NCBI GenBank assembly: GCA_015999875.1
Contig: JAECRG010000003.1
Location: 62,001-126,000 of the forward strand
DNA from: Candidatus Saccharimonadota bacterium
GTDB taxonomy: Bacteria > Patescibacteriota > Saccharimonadia > Saccharimonadales > Saccharimonadaceae
Length of the DNA stretch: 64,000 bases
Direction of reading: 5' to 3'
In this document: positions 9,564 to 18,643 of the stretch, one piece after another
How the letters are laid out: each line of letters opens with the position of its first letter
Position numbering within the stretch: position 1 is the stretch's first letter
Translations under genes and position numbers: made by a program
The notes under the pieces: generated by a model
Database searches by the model: none
The model's input: the letters and a program-made list of their open reading frames with translations, nothing else
What the model was told of the DNA's origin: nothing

Positions 9564-9658
9564 CCACTCTTAGCCCGCGAGCACAGCCGGCCACCTCACA
9601 ACTCATAGCTGCGATTGCTAGATAACCCGAATATGAATCATGATATACTGTTGCTACT

Positions 9659-9736
9659 ATGAACCAATCGGTTCCTCTACGCGTGCCACGTCCGGACGAG
9701 CCGAGACCGCTGACGCCAGTCTATTTTTATACATAA
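9659..9736 (+). CDS. Possible 25-codon Pro-rich leader peptide upstream of the NUDIX gene
   Basis: A 25-aa frame with six prolines and a TPVYFYT end. TATACT at 9644-9649 places the predicted transcript start 2-3 nt before its ATG, as for the leaderless genes of this window, and its stop (9736) is 15 bp before the NUDIX ATG, which has its own AAGGGA site. It could be a translated leader that tunes the NUDIX gene through proline-rich stalling, or chance. There is no independent conservation evidence. Confidence 0.3.
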   Translation: MNQSVPLRVPRPDEPRPLTPVYFYT

Positions 9737-9751
9737 CAAGAAAGGGAAACT

Positions 9752-10198
9752 ATGGAATCACGTCGCATAGCAGTGCGGGGTATAGCATTTGAAGACGGTA
9801 AATTATTTGCCGTCAAACACAAAGAAAAAGATGGTGCCGAGAGCGACTTCTGGGCTATCCCTGGTGGTGGACTCGACCCAGGTGAATCGCTTGAGGATGG
9901 GCTTCACCGCGAGATGATCGAAGAAATGGGTGTCGCACCAAAGATAGGAAAGTTACTCTTCATACAGCAGTACCGTAGTGAAAAGCGCGAATTTCTCGAG
10001 TTTTTCTTCCACATCGAGAATGCCGACGACTATCGATCCGTCGACCTATCTACGACCACTCATGGGCACTTAGAGCTTTCGCGCTGCGAGTTCATTAGTC
10101 CTGCAAGCGAGTACGTACTGCCAGATTTCTTGCAGACGATCGATATCGAGACGCAGATATCATCGCATCAACCAGTACATGTCGTCAGTTATCTCTAG
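9752..10198 (+). CDS. NUDIX hydrolase
   Basis: 148 aa. The Nudix box is complete (GGGLDPGESLEDG followed by REMIEEMG, fitting GX5EX7REUXEEXGU) at about residues 38-60, with the preceding WAIPGGG loop. Hydrolyses a nucleoside diphosphate linked to another moiety; the family covers oxidised dNTPs, ADP-ribose and sugar nucleotides, and specificity cannot be read from sequence. AAGGGA lies about 6 nt before the ATG. Convergent with the MFS gene, whose stop is 3 bp away. Confidence 0.88.
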   Translation: MESRRIAVRGIAFEDGKLFAVKHKEKDGAESDFWAIPGGGLDPGESLEDGLHREMIEEMGVAPKIGKLLFIQQYRSEKREFLEFFFHIENADDYRSVDLSTTTHGHLELSRCEFISPASEYVLPDFLQTIDIETQISSHQPVHVVSYL

Positions 10199-10201
10199 AG
10201 G

Positions 10202-11551
10202 CTACTCTTTCACCTTCACTACAAAGACCGCAACCAGTAGCGCGCCGGCCATAAGTACGGTCGCAGTAATAAACGCCGCGTGATACCCAGCTAGCGCGCT
10301 ACCCGCTGTTGCGGCAATCGTCGAGAGGACCGCAATACCAAGTGCTCCACCAACTTGCTGAGATGTATTGATGAGCCCCGAAACAAGCCCTGATTCCCTG
10401 GCTGGCACTCCAGATGTTGCCGCCAACACTGCCGAGAGGAAGAAAATACCCATTCCCGCAGGGATTAATATAATACTTGGTAGTATATTCACAAAGTAAT
10501 TACTCTCAGCCGGAAGAAGTCCTAGTAAGCCAATACCTACAAGTGGCAAAGTTGTTCCGATAATGAGCATGCTGCGTATACCAATACGCGGCACGAGCTT
10601 CTGAGCATGCCACGCCACAAATCCTAGGATGATCGGAAACGGTGCAAATGCGAGTCCACTCATAATCGGCGTATAACCTTGGGTTTCCTGCAAGTAAAGC
10701 GAGAGGAAATAAAACATACCGAGCATACTCGCCATCGCAGGCACCATGATAATGTTTCCTGCTACAACGTTACGGATCTTAAATATCGACAGCGGCACAA
10801 GTGGATGCTTCACCCTTGACTCGTTGTACACAAAGGCTACGAGGAGCACTATCCCGGTTGCAAGCAATCCTAGGATGAGTGGGCTACCAATACCGAGTAC
10901 CGGCGCTTCGCTTATCGCATATACGAGCGCCATGAGACCTGCTGTCACCAGTAGCGCACCTGGCATATCAAGATTTTTGTCCGACTCTTCCTTAATGTGC
11001 GCTGGTATATATCGCCAGATACCCCACATCACCAGTAGTCCTAATGGCACGTTGATGAAGAAATCCCAGTGCCATCCCAAAAGCTGCGTGATCACACCGC
11101 CAAGTAGCACCCCCGACGCAGCGCCGCCCGACGCCACGATCGACCACACACTGAGCGCACGGTTGCGTTCACTACCCTCTTTGAACGTAGTGAGTAGTAC
11201 GGACATAGCTGCGGGAGACATAAACGCTGCGGACAGACCTTGCAGCGCGCGGAATATAATAAACATTACCGGCGAAGAGGAAACTCCTATCAGGAACGAT
11301 GTTGCGACGAACCCTGCGATTCCGAGCAGGAGTACCTTGCGACGACCATACAGGTCGGCCGCACGTCCGCCAAGCAGCAAGAAGCCGCCAAAAGTCAGTA
11401 CATATGCAGTGAGAATCCACTGCAATGACTCATCGCTGAAACCAAGAGAATCTTTGATTGCAGGCAGCGCTACGTTCACGATAGCACTATCGAGTACCAC
11501 CAAAAACTGCGTAAGGGCAAGCAAAATTAATATTACTAGTTTTTTGTTCAT
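10202..11551 (-). CDS. MFS multidrug efflux transporter, EmrB/QacA (DHA2) type
   Basis: 449 aa with about 14 predicted membrane segments. The N-terminal VVLDSAIVNVALPAI motif and the DLYGRRKVLLLG loop between segments 2 and 3 are characteristic of the drug:H+ antiporter-2 family. Exports small toxic compounds by proton antiport. It is transcribed divergently from a MarR-family gene; the shared intergenic region holds its promoter (TTGACA at 11616-11621, TACAAT at 11592-11597, spacer 18) embedded in a 15-bp inverted repeat, so it is almost certainly repressed by that regulator. GGAG lies a few bases upstream of ATG 11551. Confidence 0.9.
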   Translation of the reverse strand: MNKKLVILILLALTQFLVVLDSAIVNVALPAIKDSLGFSDESLQWILTAYVLTFGGFLLLGGRAADLYGRRKVLLLGIAGFVATSFLIGVSSSPVMFIIFRALQGLSAAFMSPAAMSVLLTTFKEGSERNRALSVWSIVASGGAASGVLLGGVITQLLGWHWDFFINVPLGLLVMWGIWRYIPAHIKEESDKNLDMPGALLVTAGLMALVYAISEAPVLGIGSPLILGLLATGIVLLVAFVYNESRVKHPLVPLSIFKIRNVVAGNIIMVPAMASMLGMFYFLSLYLQETQGYTPIMSGLAFAPFPIILGFVAWHAQKLVPRIGIRSMLIIGTTLPLVGIGLLGLLPAESNYFVNILPSIILIPAGMGIFFLSAVLAATSGVPARESGLVSGLINTSQQVGGALGIAVLSTIAATAGSALAGYHAAFITATVLMAGALLVAVFVVKVKE

Positions 11552-11591
11552 ATGGTATCGTCTCCGCCCAGTAGATTTATGTTCATCATCG

Positions 11592-11643
11592 ATTGTAGTT
11601 CTAAATAGTTTATTTTGTCAACTATTTAGAACTATGATAAAAT
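11592..11643. promoter_or_regulatory. MarR operator with overlapping divergent promoters
   Basis: Perfect 15-bp inverted repeat TAGTTCTAAATAGTT (11596-11610) / AACTATTTAGAACTA (11620-11634) around a 9-nt spacer. The minus-strand promoter for the efflux gene has -35 TTGACA (11616-11621) and -10 TACAAT (11592-11597). The plus-strand promoter for marR has -35 TTGTCA (11615-11620), a 17-bp spacer and -10 TAAAAT (11638-11643). The two -35 boxes overlap on opposite strands in the spacer, so one bound dimer would block both. Confidence 0.85.
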
Positions 11644-11649
11644 TAATAC

Positions 11650-12087
11650 ATGAAACACACGCTTGATGAAAATCCACTTTGGTTAATCTGGTCTCTCTCT
11701 AGTCACCTCAAGCACCACATCGCCGACTTCTCCGAGCAGCACAATCTCAGCCCCAGCCAACTCCATGCGCTCCTACTACTACAACCAGACACCCCCGTAC
11801 CCATGAATCAGCTATCATGCCTTGTGGGTTGTGACCCCTCATACGCAACAGGCCTTGTCGATAAACTCGTAGCGCTAGATCTCGTCACCCGCCAAGAATC
11901 AACGCAAGATCGTCGCATCAAGACACTCACCCTCAATACTCAAGGTGTCGTACTCAGAGCCGATCTCATACAACAATTCGGAGTCTTTTATAAGGATTTA
12001 CCAATCTCTAAACACATTCCAAACACACTCACAAGCGAGCTAAAGACCCTCAGCAAGATCACCTTAGAAATCAGTCGTACCAAATAA
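11650..12087 (+). CDS. MarR-family transcriptional repressor
   Basis: 145 aa winged-helix protein. The LSPSQLHALLLLQ helix, MNQLSCLVGCDPSYATGLVDKLVALDLV recognition region (residues about 56-83) and RRIKTLTLNTQG wing match the MarR fold. It should bind the palindrome at 11596-11634 and repress both itself and the divergent efflux pump, with release by a phenolic or drug ligand as known for the family. Its -10 hexamer ends 6 nt before the ATG, predicting a leaderless mRNA. Confidence 0.88.
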   Translation: MKHTLDENPLWLIWSLSSHLKHHIADFSEQHNLSPSQLHALLLLQPDTPVPMNQLSCLVGCDPSYATGLVDKLVALDLVTRQESTQDRRIKTLTLNTQGVVLRADLIQQFGVFYKDLPISKHIPNTLTSELKTLSKITLEISRTK

Positions 12088-12100
12088 TTATTCAGCCGTA

Positions 12101-12895
12101 TCAGCGCACATCACGACGACGGAACACGACTATAGCCACCAGCAATGCCACGAGCGTCACGCCACTTAGAACTGCGACATTCGTCTTGGCGATGCCATAC
12201 TCTACGATATCTACCGCTGGAAAATAGTAAATCAATGAGAGCTTCTCATAGTGGCCGAGCCAGTCCACTGCCGGAGCGAACGTAGAGAGAATGAAACTAC
12301 CGATAATCACAAAGATACTCACGAGTGTTGCAAGACCCTTACTCCCAGAAATCATGCCTACTGCAAACGCAATAGTACCGTAGGCAATCATGAGTAGCCA
12401 GGTCATAAGCGCAAGTTTGATAAATGTCAGGAATTCTAGCTCAGCTCCAGTTGTCACTGGCGCGGTAATATAAATACCGACACCCAAGCCGATAACTGTC
12501 ACTCCAGTGATGATCACCAGTGCAAGCCACTTCTCAAACAGAAGCTTCGTACGGCTGATCGGAAGTGCCAAGATAGTGCGTAGCTCTCCGCGCTCTTCTT
12601 CGTGAGTACTTAGACCCTGCGCTAATATAATCGCCATAATACCTGCTACGAGCGGTAAACGAATATCGAATAGTTGCGACGCAAGGTACGTATCAAACGA
12701 CTTAAGGCTGGCAAGATTTCCCACTAATCCTTCGAATGCTTTTGGCATATTCTCTACTAACGCATCAAGAGCACCCTCTTGGTGCATCGCTGGATAAAAG
12801 CTCACCATAAGCGCCGCAAACCCCACAAACCCGAGCGTCCACCCGAGCATAAACCAGCGACGATCATAGAGCGTCTTGAGTAGTACACTATTCAT
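12101..12895 (-). CDS. ABC-2 type exporter permease
   Basis: 264 aa with about six membrane segments (for example near residues 19-38, 95-112, 140-165, 175-200 and the C-terminal span), ending RRRDV. The LYDRRWFMLGWTLG start and the central ELRTILALPISRTKLLFEKW segment are typical of ABC-2 permeases of drug or lantibiotic export systems. I choose the ATG at 12895, which overlaps the stop of the ATPase gene by 8 nt (translational coupling); an upstream in-frame extension would run inside the ATPase gene. Confidence 0.85.
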   Translation of the reverse strand: MNSVLLKTLYDRRWFMLGWTLGFVGFAALMVSFYPAMHQEGALDALVENMPKAFEGLVGNLASLKSFDTYLASQLFDIRLPLVAGIMAIILAQGLSTHEEERGELRTILALPISRTKLLFEKWLALVIITGVTVIGLGVGIYITAPVTTGAELEFLTFIKLALMTWLLMIAYGTIAFAVGMISGSKGLATLVSIFVIIGSFILSTFAPAVDWLGHYEKLSLIYYFPAVDIVEYGIAKTNVAVLSGVTLVALLVAIVVFRRRDVR

Positions 12896-13814
12896 CGCCA
12901 GACCCCTTATCATCTTGTCCACTATAGATGTGTTTAAACTCTTCTTCGAGTGTATGCTCAGAAATATCAAGATCAATCACATCCTCTTGCGAGGCAAGCC
13001 ATTTGAGTAGCGGCGTTATTTCGCGCACATACCCAAAAGCCAGCACATGCACATCACTCTCCACATGGCTACTCGGCCAGCGCGCATGCTCGGGCGGTTT
13101 AATTTCTTTGTAGGACTTGAGAGTTACCACTTTGCCACCACGTTCGGCCAACTCTTCAGCTGATAAATCTTCAACAACACCACCGTCTTTCATGAGAATC
13201 ACTCGTGTACATACTTCTGCTACTTCCTGCAGATAATGTGACGACATGAAGATGGTCGTGCCACGAGCCGCTTCTTCACGTACAGTCGCGAGAAACACGC
13301 TCTGCATCACAGGATCGAGACCACTCGTAGGCTCGTCTAGCACTACAAGTTCTGGCTCTGTTACAAATGCAGCCACGAGAGCGATCTTCTGCTTATTGCC
13401 CCGTGACAAGGTGCCGATGCGCTTTTCAAGCTGTGGCCGGTACGCCTTTACAAGTTCTCCGTAGCGCTTCGCATGTTTTTTGCCGCCGGACTGCGCCATC
13501 ACAAAATGAATATACTGCGCACCAGTCATATGTTTCGGTAACTCCATATCGCCTGCCGCATAGCCGATGCGCCGGTGAGAAACATGAGCTGTCGCAGGAG
13601 ATATATGTTGCCCAAATACTTCTACCTCGCCAATCGTTGGTGACGTAAATCCAAGTAGCATGTTTATCGTGGTTGTTTTGCCGGCACCGTTTTCGCCAAC
13701 AAATCCTACCACTTCTCCCTGTTCTACTGCAAAAGAAACTTTACTTACAGCCGCAAAGCGACGAAATTTCTTTGTTACCTGCGCTAATTTCAAGACTGTT
13801 GTTTTTTCTGTCAT
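12888..13814 (-). CDS. ABC transporter ATP-binding protein
   Basis: 308 aa. Walker A GENGAGKTT near residue 40, the signature as LSRGNKQK (a divergent LSGGQ), Walker B LVVLDEPTSGLDP and the switch His in SSHYLQE are all visible; the C-terminal about 80 residues are the extension common in DrrA-type exporters. Pairs with the overlapping permease. The ATG at 13814 is chosen: TATACT at 13839-13844 places the transcript start near 13832, so the longer frame from 13835 would begin at or upstream of it, and AAGG precedes 13814. Confidence 0.88.
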   Translation of the reverse strand: MTEKTTVLKLAQVTKKFRRFAAVSKVSFAVEQGEVVGFVGENGAGKTTTINMLLGFTSPTIGEVEVFGQHISPATAHVSHRRIGYAAGDMELPKHMTGAQYIHFVMAQSGGKKHAKRYGELVKAYRPQLEKRIGTLSRGNKQKIALVAAFVTEPELVVLDEPTSGLDPVMQSVFLATVREEAARGTTIFMSSHYLQEVAEVCTRVILMKDGGVVEDLSAEELAERGGKVVTLKSYKEIKPPEHARWPSSHVESDVHVLAFGYVREITPLLKWLASQEDVIDLDISEHTLEEEFKHIYSGQDDKGSGDE

Positions 13815-13885
13815 CTGGTTATGCCTTATCTGCATTTCAGTATAGCATAAGCACTGCAGTCAACCGATCACAGATGAGCACCCGC

Positions 13886-14581
13886 CTACGTGCCGATTCC
13901 CGATGCGCCAATTGCCGTCAGTCCTTTCTCGTTCAACTTGAGTTTGTCATACCGTATCTGCAGAATTCCGTCGCCTTCATTACCACCAATCGTCACGACT
14001 ACATCTCCTCGCACTTCAAGCACCATAGCAACATGCTCCGAACTACCGCCATCAGGTGTATTCCCGAAATAAAACGCCACGTCACCAAGCTGTGGCTTAT
14101 AGCCATCACCAATCTCGTGGTACGCGCCTTCTTGCTCGTAATAGTTTTTGAGAGTTTGTACACCCGGTATACGCCAATACTTCGTGTCCGGGTGCACAAA
14201 CGGTGTACCCGCTTGATTGAACACCCAGCTTATGAAATCCGCACACCACGACTCCTCGAATCCTTCGGTATATTTCATAACAGTTGGATTATAGTCGGTT
14301 GGATTTTTCTGATATTCTTGCTGAGCCAGCGCCAGTACTTTTTGTTGGACGACCGAGAGATCCGTGGCCTCAATGATTGCAAACCCTGATCGAACCGTAG
14401 ATCGCTCGGTCGTATCAAGTTGAGACGAGCCTGTATCTTTCGACTGATTTACAAGCCAGACGATTGCACTAATGCAAAGCACAACAATCAGAAAAAATCC
14501 GATTATTCTATCCCAACGCCACGACTGCTTAGCAGGGGTGACTGGTATTTGTTGTCGACGCACTTGATAATTCCTATTCAA
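13886..14581 (-). CDS. Membrane-anchored CHAP-domain peptidoglycan hydrolase
   Basis: 231 aa. Basic N-terminus, one membrane segment at about residues 27-45, an extracellular linker, then a CHAP (NlpC/P60-like) domain: the catalytic Cys in ESWCADFISWVF and the His in SSEHVAMVLEV, followed by a GGNEGD strand. Likely a cell-wall amidase or endopeptidase outside the membrane. It begins 2 bp after the LCP gene stop, so wall cleavage and wall-polymer attachment genes are coexpressed. Confidence 0.85.
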   Translation of the reverse strand: MNRNYQVRRQQIPVTPAKQSWRWDRIIGFFLIVVLCISAIVWLVNQSKDTGSSQLDTTERSTVRSGFAIIEATDLSVVQQKVLALAQQEYQKNPTDYNPTVMKYTEGFEESWCADFISWVFNQAGTPFVHPDTKYWRIPGVQTLKNYYEQEGAYHEIGDGYKPQLGDVAFYFGNTPDGGSSEHVAMVLEVRGDVVVTIGGNEGDGILQIRYDKLKLNEKGLTAIGASGIGT

Positions 14582-14583
14582 CC

Positions 14584-15573
14584 TTACAATTGTGCCACGA
14601 TATACATTTGAATGCTACTATAGTCACCCATATTCCTCGCTGACACCAAGGCGGATTGTCCATCATACGATGTATAATCCGCAAGTAGTGAACCTCCTCC
14701 GGCGTCAGTACGTATCGACAGAAGTGAAAGTGTCGATACTGCACCAAGATCATATAACCGACGCATCTGCCCAACGCTCAAGTCGGTCGTGATCTTGCCA
14801 TTCATATCCTCAACCAGTCCTGCAAGCGTAGATGGGTTAACAATAGAACTGCTGCTGGCGATCTTCTCGAGTAATGCCTGGGCTATCTTGCGCTGATACA
14901 TCTGTCGATCAAAATCACCATTTGGTAGACCATAGGCAATTCGGCCATCATACGTAGGGTCATTGCGTGAACGTGCCAGCAGAAGCGCCTGCGTACCATC
15001 TAAATGTTGCGCACCACTTGCCACGTTAAACCCTATCATCGGATCATAAATACCGCGCGGGTCACCACTCTCTATCATTATATCTATACCGCCTACGGTA
15101 TCGATCATATCGCGAAGCGCCGCATAATTCACCAATATAGCGTGATTAATAGTAAGCCCTGTCACCTCCCGTACAACAGATCTGAGGCCGTCCATTCCAC
15201 CACTCAGGTATACTGCATTAATCTTACTTTCGGTATTGTCATAAGCTACCCACAGGTCACGCGGAATACTAATAAGCGAAATCTTTTTCGTGGCAATATC
15301 GATACTCGCAACCAATATAGAATCGGTCAGCTCTGCGCCACTGTGGCCTGGATCGTCCGCCGAATTACCGGCGATCAAAATATTGACTCTCCCCGCTTCC
15401 TCACCACTTAGCGATTCAGCCTTCAAAATGTCAGTAAGTTTGCCGGACGAGGCAACAGTTGCAACCGCAGCATCTGCCGTCATGTATAGTGTATAGATGT
15501 ATGCCGCACCGGCCGTAAAGCTGCTTATGAGTATGCCCCCGAGGAGTATTTTAATCGCGAGTGGTAATTTCAT
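14584..15573 (-). CDS. LytR-CpsA-Psr (LCP) family wall-polymer ligase
   Basis: 329 aa, N-terminal membrane anchor (residues about 8-30) and an extracellular LCP domain. Hallmarks: the DSILVASID strand, LISIPRDLWV (catalytic Arg/Asp region) near residues 98-107, and the LLLARSRND...FDRQMYQR segment near 195-225 that binds the polyprenyl pyrophosphate. Transfers glycopolymers from a lipid carrier to peptidoglycan. TATAGT at 15581-15586 lies 7 nt upstream of the ATG, predicting a leaderless message. Confidence 0.92.
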   Translation of the reverse strand: MKLPLAIKILLGGILISSFTAGAAYIYTLYMTADAAVATVASSGKLTDILKAESLSGEEAGRVNILIAGNSADDPGHSGAELTDSILVASIDIATKKISLISIPRDLWVAYDNTESKINAVYLSGGMDGLRSVVREVTGLTINHAILVNYAALRDMIDTVGGIDIMIESGDPRGIYDPMIGFNVASGAQHLDGTQALLLARSRNDPTYDGRIAYGLPNGDFDRQMYQRKIAQALLEKIASSSSIVNPSTLAGLVEDMNGKITTDLSVGQMRRLYDLGAVSTLSLLSIRTDAGGGSLLADYTSYDGQSALVSARNMGDYSSIQMYIVAQL

Positions 15574-15610
15574 ATCCTAAACTATATGTAGCCATCCATA
15601 AAATTACCTG

Positions 15611-15642
15611 AAAACAAAACCACCCTCGGCTAGCGAGAGTGG
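15611..15642 (-). terminator. Intrinsic terminator of rpsO
   Basis: 9-bp stem (15620-15628 with 15634-15642, one G-U pair) with a 5-nt loop; on the minus strand it is followed by TTTTGTTTT (15619 down to 15611). Confidence 0.85.
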
Positions 15643-15660
15643 ATAGTGTGCGGTCAACTA

Positions 15661-15927
15661 TTATTTACGAAGACCTAGTGCTGAAACGGTTGCCTTGTAG
15701 GCATCGAAGTCTTTGCGCTCGAGGTACTTGAGGAGGCGCTTGCGGCGGCCTACCATCTGAACCAAGCCGCGACGAGCCATAAAGTCATGCTTGTTGGCTT
15801 TAAGGTGCTCTGTAACTTCTTTGATACGAGCCGTCAAGATAGACACCTGAGCTTGTGGGCTGCCGACATCTTCCTTGCTGACCTGAGTCAAAGCAATCGC
15901 TTTGTGCTTGTTTTCTTTAGTAATCAT
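15661..15927 (-). CDS. rpsO: 30S ribosomal protein uS15
   Basis: 88 aa, standard length. The core HKHDFMARRGLVQMVGRRKRLLKYL (split here into recognisable parts around residues 46-70) is the 16S rRNA-binding region of uS15. It is monocistronic with its own terminator and is not next to pnp as in enterobacteria. TACTAT (15935-15940) with a TG extension lies 7 nt before the ATG, so even this ribosomal gene appears leaderless. Confidence 0.97.
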   Translation of the reverse strand: MITKENKHKAIALTQVSKEDVGSPQAQVSILTARIKEVTEHLKANKHDFMARRGLVQMVGRRKRLLKYLERKDFDAYKATVSALGLRK

Positions 15928-15972
15928 CTGGTATATAGTAGCAGATTTTCACCAACGCCGCAAGATATACAC

Positions 15973-16467
15973 TTATGCGTCGTGGGCAATTGCTGCCTGC
16001 AGTATGGATCGAAGCTCCAACGCCTCTATCTGATTCACGCGACGATCGATAAAATCATCGGCTACGTCCGTATCAGGAGTGAGTATGTCAGTCGACTCTT
16101 CATCGCCTTCTATCGTATAGTGAACATATCGATTATTTTCGTATGCTATATACACGGCGGTCCTTTCAGCTACTCCGTTTTTGCCCGCGTCGTCTTCTGG
16201 ATCGTAGTGTTCGGGAGTATACGCTATGCGCAGTGACTCGACATGCATTCGGGCGAGGTCTGAGTTAGCGTGTATCGCGCCCTTTGCAAGTACATATTCA
16301 AGATGGTATAAATCACCTGCACCCTCTTTGAGAAACTTATACCTGTCCTCTTCATACGCTACCGCATGTACACGAGGCAAAAAAATTACATCGTGAGCTT
16401 TCGCTCGAAGAAGTCGCATCTCATCGGGACCAGGAAAGTGATCACCGTCACGTTGTTCACGCGCCAT
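15973..16467 (-). CDS. Hypothetical soluble acidic protein
   Basis: 164 aa, no signal peptide or membrane segment. A DEMRLLRAKAHDVIFLPRVHAVAYEEDRYKF-type N-terminal half (first 50 residues) and a conserved-looking TAVYIAYENNRYVHY strand around residue 105. Not recognised. Its start overlaps the end of the 333-aa upstream gene by 11 bp, so the two are translated together and probably act together. Confidence 0.7.
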   Translation of the reverse strand: MAREQRDGDHFPGPDEMRLLRAKAHDVIFLPRVHAVAYEEDRYKFLKEGAGDLYHLEYVLAKGAIHANSDLARMHVESLRIAYTPEHYDPEDDAGKNGVAERTAVYIAYENNRYVHYTIEGDEESTDILTPDTDVADDFIDRRVNQIEALELRSILQAAIAHDA

Positions 16468-17458
16468 CGTGCACCTTTCTGTCGGAGTCGTGCTGATCGC
16501 GTGTGACCATCTGCTCGACGCGCGCTATCACCCGCTGGCGCACCTCGGGATCATTCAGGTTTTCACGCTCACGCGCTGTCTCGAGATAGTAAAACGCCTT
16601 ATCGCGAGTTGCGTGATCTATGTCACTACCCTCATTCCAGTTGCCATCTATCCAGGATTCAGCCACACTGCGTGCTCGATTATTTTTCTCAACTTTGTGC
16701 AGTTCGCCATCCTGACCGACATAGTGCACCGTTTCGCCAGTATCGCCGGCGACTACACCTTGCTCGATTTGTTTTCCAAGGCGAGCAAGCTTCTCGTTGC
16801 TGGCGGGACCGTTTTCGGATATATTCTGCTCATACGCCACCACTTTTTCTGCGGTAGAATTGTTCATGCGATTGAGCTGCTCCACATTGCCCTCTTGGAG
16901 CTCCTCGAGTACGAAAGCGGCTTCAACTGCTCGTCGAGCCTCATTGAGATCATCTGTATTGATGTTTGAATTTGCACCTTCGGGGTCATCACCATCGAGC
17001 GTATCTTGAATCATCTCGCCTTCAAGGCGCGCAGCGATATCGTTTCGCTCAACGCCGCTGCCGCCTAGCTCACCTATGTTGCGTTCGACATCAGATGCTA
17101 TCTCACTAACTTGCTCGTTAAAATGTCGCTGTTCGAGCGAGTCGTTATTATGCAAAGTGTCATGCGCCTCAGCGATATGTTGTCGTCGCTCTGCTGTGTT
17201 TTGACCTAGATTAGTGCGATCTGCTACTGCACTGTCTATACTCGAGATGTCTATTCCATTTCGATTGCGGTCAGTTACACCCGGCTCAGTCTCACCGTCT
17301 GCGCCACTCAACTCTGCTTCCCAAGCATCGAAGTCATTTTGAGGTTCACCCGTATTAAAATTATAGAGAGTATTGAGTATCTCATTACTCTCGGCAATAT
17401 CCGCTTCGCTGCGTTCGGGGTTTTCAAGTTCTTTTAGTGTTTCGTGGCTATCAAACAT
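16457..17458 (-). CDS. Hypothetical acidic, Asn/Glu-rich helical protein
   Basis: 333 aa, very acidic and hydrophilic with no membrane segment or signal. Mostly predicted helix, with a low-complexity N-terminal 150 residues rich in Asn, Asp, Glu and Arg, and a more ordered C-terminal part (ARSVAESWIDGNWN...HATRDKAFYYLETARE). Not recognised. AGGAA precedes ATG 17458. First gene of a two-gene unit with 15973-16467 and divergent from the alpha/beta hydrolase at 17567. Confidence 0.72.
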   Translation of the reverse strand: MFDSHETLKELENPERSEADIAESNEILNTLYNFNTGEPQNDFDAWEAELSGADGETEPGVTDRNRNGIDISSIDSAVADRTNLGQNTAERRQHIAEAHDTLHNNDSLEQRHFNEQVSEIASDVERNIGELGGSGVERNDIAARLEGEMIQDTLDGDDPEGANSNINTDDLNEARRAVEAAFVLEELQEGNVEQLNRMNNSTAEKVVAYEQNISENGPASNEKLARLGKQIEQGVVAGDTGETVHYVGQDGELHKVEKNNRARSVAESWIDGNWNEGSDIDHATRDKAFYYLETARERENLNDPEVRQRVIARVEQMVTRDQHDSDRKVHDGA

Positions 17459-17566
17459 AGTAGATTCCTATGTAGGTATTTAAGCATAAATATATTAAAA
17501 AGTCAATGTTCACCGTATCGTCGTCTCATTGATAATACTCTCCCCGGGCAATATAATTATTCCATA

Positions 17567-18643
17567 ATGACAACCAAAAAATATGGAGACGAGCTACATA
17601 CGCACTACCCTGAGCTTTTCGATAGCGCAGAGTTATTGCGAGAGGAAGATATTGCTACCGTTACGGCAGTATACGGGGAACTGTCCGAATCAGACACGAT
17701 TACACGAGAGACGAACTCGGCAGTGATTCGTCTAGAACATGTAATACGAGCGATGTTATGGCGGGGCGAAGCAAGCTCCACCGACACACTAGTGGTTCCT
17801 CGACATTTTGGTGGCGGCATCAGTCCAGATGCGACAGAATTCGCACATACCCTTCGAGCACTCATACCAAACGCGCATGTGCTAGTACTACCAAACGACA
17901 CGGTCTCGCGACAAGCAAAAGCAGACAAGCCAGCGTTTAGCGGACAAAATAATCTCGCATTATCTGAACTCGATATCACGAAACTAGCAAAGGGCTCGGT
18001 TGAGCCACTTGCGCATCGCTTATCTACTCTATTGCACGACCAGAGTCTAGACGACACCACTCTACACTTCGTAGGCACATCTCAAGGCGCCCTGGTGAGT
18101 AATGGATTGGCGACGCACATGAGAGACGAGACGAAATGGCAGATAGGCTCTCTCACTCTTGTCGATCCACCCACGATACTCGACCCTATTCGCGCAGGTA
18201 TCAATGCAATCAATCTCAAAAGAAGCATGAATCACTACGAATCAAATCTACGCATCGGAGGACTTGGTCATCATCTTACGCCAGATGATGAGCTACTATT
18301 TCGCAAAGGAGCCAAAGCTCCTCCGACTGAAGACTACATACACAGAGCGACAGCGTTTAATGATTTCATGCTGCACCATCGTGATAACGGCATACAGTCA
18401 CCTGACTTTGTAGGAGTGACTGCGCGAGGGCAGCAGTCTCATATAAGTGACGGTAACCTCTATCAGGCCACGCCAAGTAGGCCATATATTGAGTTTCGTG
18501 GTGATTATGCCGATCATTCAGTGGCTATGCTACCAATTCTTGTGGCCGCACTTGCGCGAGACTCAATTGTTCGCTACCGGCGTACTGCATCTCATCACGA
18601 TCAGGCTTTGAAAAATTCTATGGCCGTGGCTACTCTCCAGTAA
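17567..18643 (+). CDS. Alpha/beta-hydrolase-fold protein
   Basis: 358 aa. A nucleophile elbow GTSQG (Ser about residue 172), LTLVDPP strand with Asp about 200 and a late DHSVAML His about 317 make a plausible Ser-Asp-His triad; no secretion signal. Substrate unknown. The ATG at 17567 is chosen because TATAAT (17552-17557) lies 9 nt upstream; the longer frame from 17444 would cross the promoter. Its end overlaps the convergent transglutaminase-like gene by 14 bp. Confidence 0.68.
   Translation: MTTKKYGDELHTHYPELFDSAELLREEDIATVTAVYGELSESDTITRETNSAVIRLEHVIRAMLWRGEASSTDTLVVPRHFGGGISPDATEFAHTLRALIPNAHVLVLPNDTVSRQAKADKPAFSGQNNLALSELDITKLAKGSVEPLAHRLSTLLHDQSLDDTTLHFVGTSQGALVSNGLATHMRDETKWQIGSLTLVDPPTILDPIRAGINAINLKRSMNHYESNLRIGGLGHHLTPDDELLFRKGAKAPPTEDYIHRATAFNDFMLHHRDNGIQSPDFVGVTARGQQSHISDGNLYQATPSRPYIEFRGDYADHSVAMLPILVAALARDSIVRYRRTASHHDQALKNSMAVATLQ

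Noticed and set aside
17444-17566. 41-codon N-terminal extension of the alpha/beta hydrolase
   Set aside because: It crosses the TATAAT box at 17552-17557 and lacks a translation signal.
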